Below are positions 22,394 through 24,474 of a DNA stretch of 24,474 nt, piece after piece. This stretch comes from Planktomarina sp. Lineage in GTDB: Bacteria; Pseudomonadota; Alphaproteobacteria; Rhodobacterales; Rhodobacteraceae. The stretch spans positions 1 through 24,474 of the forward strand of contig JADHLF010000038.1 of the NCBI GenBank assembly GCA_016780825.1, in the 5' to 3' direction. A program made the translations under genes and the position numbers. A model generated the notes under the pieces. That model did no database searches and was not told the DNA's origin. It saw only the letters and a list, made by a program, of their open reading frames with translations. How positions within the stretch are numbered: position 1 is the stretch's first letter; the number at the start of each line of letters is the position of its first letter.

Positions 22394-23917
22394 ATGGGTT
22401 TCTTAGGCTGGACAATTCTCGTGGTCATTTGTGTGGCCGTTTTCATCGCCCTTGCAGCATGGTGGTATGACCGTGCCACAAATGAAGTGGCCCTGCTGCG
22501 AACCGGGATTGGTGGTCGGCGCGTCGTGATTGATGGCGGGGTTATTGCCATCCCCTATTTTCACGAAATCAGCCGCATCAATATGCAAACCCTCCGTCTG
22601 GATGTCAGCCGTCATGGGGAGGCTTCCTTGATTACGCAAGATCGCTTGCGGGTCGATGTCGGCGCGGAGTTTTATGTCTCCGTATCGCCCAATGCCGATG
22701 CGATCACACGCGCCGCTCAAACCTTGGGAAAACGCACATTCCAACGCGATGAGCTGCGCAATCTGATTGATGGCATGATGGTCGACGCGCTCCGCTCTGT
22801 CGCCGCGCGCATGACGATGGATGAATTGCACGAAAATCGCGCCCAATTTGTGGCCGATGTGCGCGACGGGTTGAAAGACACTTTGGCGCGTTACGGGTTG
22901 CAATTGGACAGTGTGTCCCTGACTGGCCTGGATCAAACCCCCTTCTCCGCGCTTGATGAAAATAATGCTTTCAACGCCGTCGGCATGCGCAAACTGGCTG
23001 AGGTCATCGCCAAATCGAAGAAGGAACGCGCCGAAATCCATGCCGATAGCGAAGTCTCTGTGCGCCGTGCGGCAATGGAGGCCTCACGCAAGAGCCTGGA
23101 AATTGATCTCGAAGAACGCCGGGCGCAAATCGCGCAACAACAAGAAATTGAAACCCTCGCTGCAGCACAAATTTCTGAAATCGCACGGCAAAAGGCCGAA
23201 AGTGAGCGGGCCTCAAGCGAAGCAAAAATCCAAATGGAGAAATTCATTCAAAAAGCTGAGGTCGAACGCGAACGCGACATCCTGATCGCCGAGCAGGAGA
23301 GTAAAATCGCCGTTTCTGCCAAAAGCACGGAAGAAAGCAAAGCGCAGGCCTCGGCGGATCTCGCCCGCGCTGAGGCGGTCAAAGCCCATGAAACAATTGG
23401 CACAACCCGCGCCATCGCTGAGGCCAATCGCCGGGCTGAATTGGCGAAACTATCAGCACAATCTGAAGCCGCAAATGCGGCACTGCGTGCATCGATTGCC
23501 GCGGAGAGTGAAAAATCCACAGCAAAAGATAAAGCGGCGGCCATTCGCGAATTGGCAGATGCAGAAAAAGCCGCACAGATTGCCAAATCCGAAGCCAATC
23601 GCGCGCATATTGAGGCAGAAAATGCCCGGTCTGACAATTTGATCGCCATGGAGCTGGAGAAAAGCCGGCTCAACGCCATGCCCAAAATCATCTCTGAAAT
23701 GGTGAAGCCAGCAGAGAAGATAAAGTCCATCAACGTGAATCATATTTCTGGCATGGGACATGGGGGGAGCTCTGGCGGAAAAAGTGATCCGGTCGGGCTG
23801 GCGATGGACTCCATCATGGATATGGCCGTCCAATTGCCTCTGCTCAAGAAAATTGGCGATCAGATGGGGGTCTCTTTTGACGAGGTTGCAGATTTCAGCA
23901 AGAAGCCGAAAGACTAG
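22394..23917 (+). CDS. Flotillin-like SPFH-domain membrane protein
   Basis: 507 aa. One N-terminal hydrophobic segment (about residues 6-24) is followed by an SPFH/PHB domain (about 27-195, including LITQDRLRVDVGAEFYV and SVSLTGLDQTP). A very long Ala/Glu/Lys-rich coiled coil (about 205-440) follows, then a Gly-rich linker and a short C-terminal region. This is the YqiK/FloT flotillin layout. Such proteins oligomerise in the inner membrane and organise membrane microdomains that help other complexes assemble. AAGGAGAG precedes the ATG at 22394, eleven bases after the SDR stop, so it is the last gene of the ABC/ALDH/SDR transcript. Flotillins are often paired with an NfeD protein; none is visible here. 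Its place in an aromatic uptake operon is unusual. Confidence 0.93.
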   Translation: MGFLGWTILVVICVAVFIALAAWWYDRATNEVALLRTGIGGRRVVIDGGVIAIPYFHEISRINMQTLRLDVSRHGEASLITQDRLRVDVGAEFYVSVSPNADAITRAAQTLGKRTFQRDELRNLIDGMMVDALRSVAARMTMDELHENRAQFVADVRDGLKDTLARYGLQLDSVSLTGLDQTPFSALDENNAFNAVGMRKLAEVIAKSKKERAEIHADSEVSVRRAAMEASRKSLEIDLEERRAQIAQQQEIETLAAAQISEIARQKAESERASSEAKIQMEKFIQKAEVERERDILIAEQESKIAVSAKSTEESKAQASADLARAEAVKAHETIGTTRAIAEANRRAELAKLSAQSEAANAALRASIAAESEKSTAKDKAAAIRELADAEKAAQIAKSEANRAHIEAENARSDNLIAMELEKSRLNAMPKIISEMVKPAEKIKSINVNHISGMGHGGSSGGKSDPVGLAMDSIMDMAVQLPLLKKIGDQMGVSFDEVADFSKKPKD

Positions 23918-23929
23918 GACAAAGCCAAA

Positions 23930-23951
23930 GGCCCTGGCCGATCACAGGGCC
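23930..23951. terminator. Possible terminator hairpin between convergent genes
   Basis: GGCCCTG (23930-23936) and CAGGGCC (23945-23951) form a perfect 7-base-pair stem with an eight-base loop, 12 bases after the flotillin stop. The position suits the end of the long + strand transcript facing a - strand gene remnant. No T tract follows in either direction, so an intrinsic terminator is only a possibility. Confidence 0.4.
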
Positions 23952-24025
23952 GCAGCACATGCGCAAGAGGTCCGTTGCCACCGCAAGTTTGACGCATAGG
24001 CTGGCGGCCGCCGCCTGCGATGCGT

Positions 24026-24367
24026 TTAATGAATGTCTGAGACGGCGCAGCGTAGATCAAGCAGAACTTGGCGCTTTTCGGTTCTTATAATGCTCAATGC
24101 ACGTTGGAGCGCCGCTGGCAGCTCGCGCCCATCTTCGATCCGTTCGGCATGCGCGCGTGACGCGCGCGCGATGGCGGCGAAGTCTGGAAGCGGTTCAAGC
24201 GAGGTCAAGGGAACGGTGTTTGACATCGCAGCTGTCCCGTCAGGATAGCCGTTCACCACAGACCGGCGCACAGCATTCCACATCGCATTATTTTTGATGA
24301 TGGTGAGAATGGGCAGGCGCAAAGCCTCTGCAATTGGTGTTGTCAGACAAAGTTGACGGGCAAGCGG
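24026..24367 (-). pseudogene. 3' remnant of a thiamine-pyrophosphate enzyme (acetolactate synthase-like)
   Basis: The open frame runs from just after a TAG (24370-24368) to TAA at 24028-24026, 113 codons. The peptide TPIAEALRLPILTIIKNNAMW, interrupted here after AEALRLPILT for clarity, matches the C-terminal ThDP-binding region. In that region a TPP enzyme has a buried Asn-Asn after a beta strand (NNAMWNAVRR). It continues with YPDGTAAMSN, PDFAAIARASRAHAERI and an ending typical of the family (RTEKRQVLLDLRCAV). A complete protein has about 550 residues, so roughly 80% is missing. Upstream of the TAG the sequence is AT-rich and shows no TPP-enzyme coding. No ATG is available. It is best read as the tail of a gene cut by a deletion or rearrangement. 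The breakpoint lies close to 24345-24370. Confidence 0.8.
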
Positions 24368-24449
24368 CTAATCCTTAATTCTGGTTGATGACAGCACATA
24401 ATCCATTCAAATATTTCAAAACGTCTCCCAAAATCATCCGTTTGGCGGT

Positions 24450-24462
24450 TATGTATTACATA
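24450..24462. promoter_or_regulatory. Palindrome near the right edge, possible operator
   Basis: TATGTA-T-TACATA is a perfect 13-base odd palindrome in the AT-rich interval 24371-24474, which contains no gene. It could be an operator for a gene that begins just beyond the window. It resembles but does not match the GTATAC sites elsewhere in the window. Confidence 0.3.
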
Positions 24463-24474
24463 CGTTATCCATTG

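Overview
The window looks like a chromosomal accessory region of an alphaproteobacterium, most probably a marine Rhodobacteraceae (roseobacter-type) organism. This is inferred from moderate GC content, the density of TRAP and Liv-type transporters, and protein resemblances recalled from memory; no search was run. No tRNA, rRNA, insertion sequence, CRISPR array or phage gene was seen.

Layout. (1) Bases 3-5919: the 3' end of a sensor histidine kinase, a mandelate-racemase-type enolase, and a Gpr/YghZ-type aldo-keto reductase on +. These are followed on - by a secreted dienelactone-hydrolase-like protein, an MFS permease and a XylE-like extradiol ring-cleavage dioxygenase. (2) Bases 6003-11025 (-): a TRAP transporter (dctPQM), a LigM-like tetrahydrofolate-dependent aromatic O-demethylase and a GntR/FCD regulator. 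Transcribed from the regulator, these genes and the three - strand genes before them could form one long unit: gntR-ligM-dctP-dctQ-dctM-dioxygenase-MFS-DLH. (3) Bases 11195-12431: a TSUP/TauE permease on - and a roughly 490-base divergent control region. (4) Bases 12432-15081 (+): galB, galC and galD homologues, the 4-oxalomesaconate hydratase, aldolase and tautomerase of the gallate/syringate lower pathway. (5) Bases 15200-23917 (+): a complete Liv-type ABC importer, an aromatic aldehyde dehydrogenase, a coniferyl-alcohol-dehydrogenase-like SDR and a flotillin, tightly packed. (6) Bases 24026-24367 (-): a 3' remnant of a thiamine-pyrophosphate enzyme.

Interpretation (inference). The island reads as a catabolic locus for lignin-derived methoxylated aromatics. 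The ABC importer would bring in phenylpropanoids, and the SDR and ALDH would oxidise aryl alcohols and aldehydes to acids. LigM would demethylate vanillate, syringate or 3-O-methylgallate. A ring-cleavage enzyme would give 4-oxalomesaconate, and GalD/GalB/GalC would take it to pyruvate and oxaloacetate. The usual LigAB/DesB/GalA-type gallate dioxygenase is absent; the only ring-cleavage candidate is a type I (VOC-fold) enzyme. Three GTATAC-centred palindromes, two before gntR and one between tauE and galB, suggest that the GntR protein controls both arms.

Other points of interest are a roughly 140-residue tail on the LivF ATPase, a flotillin in the same operon, GC-rich hairpins between binding-protein genes and their neighbours, and a small leader ORF before galC.
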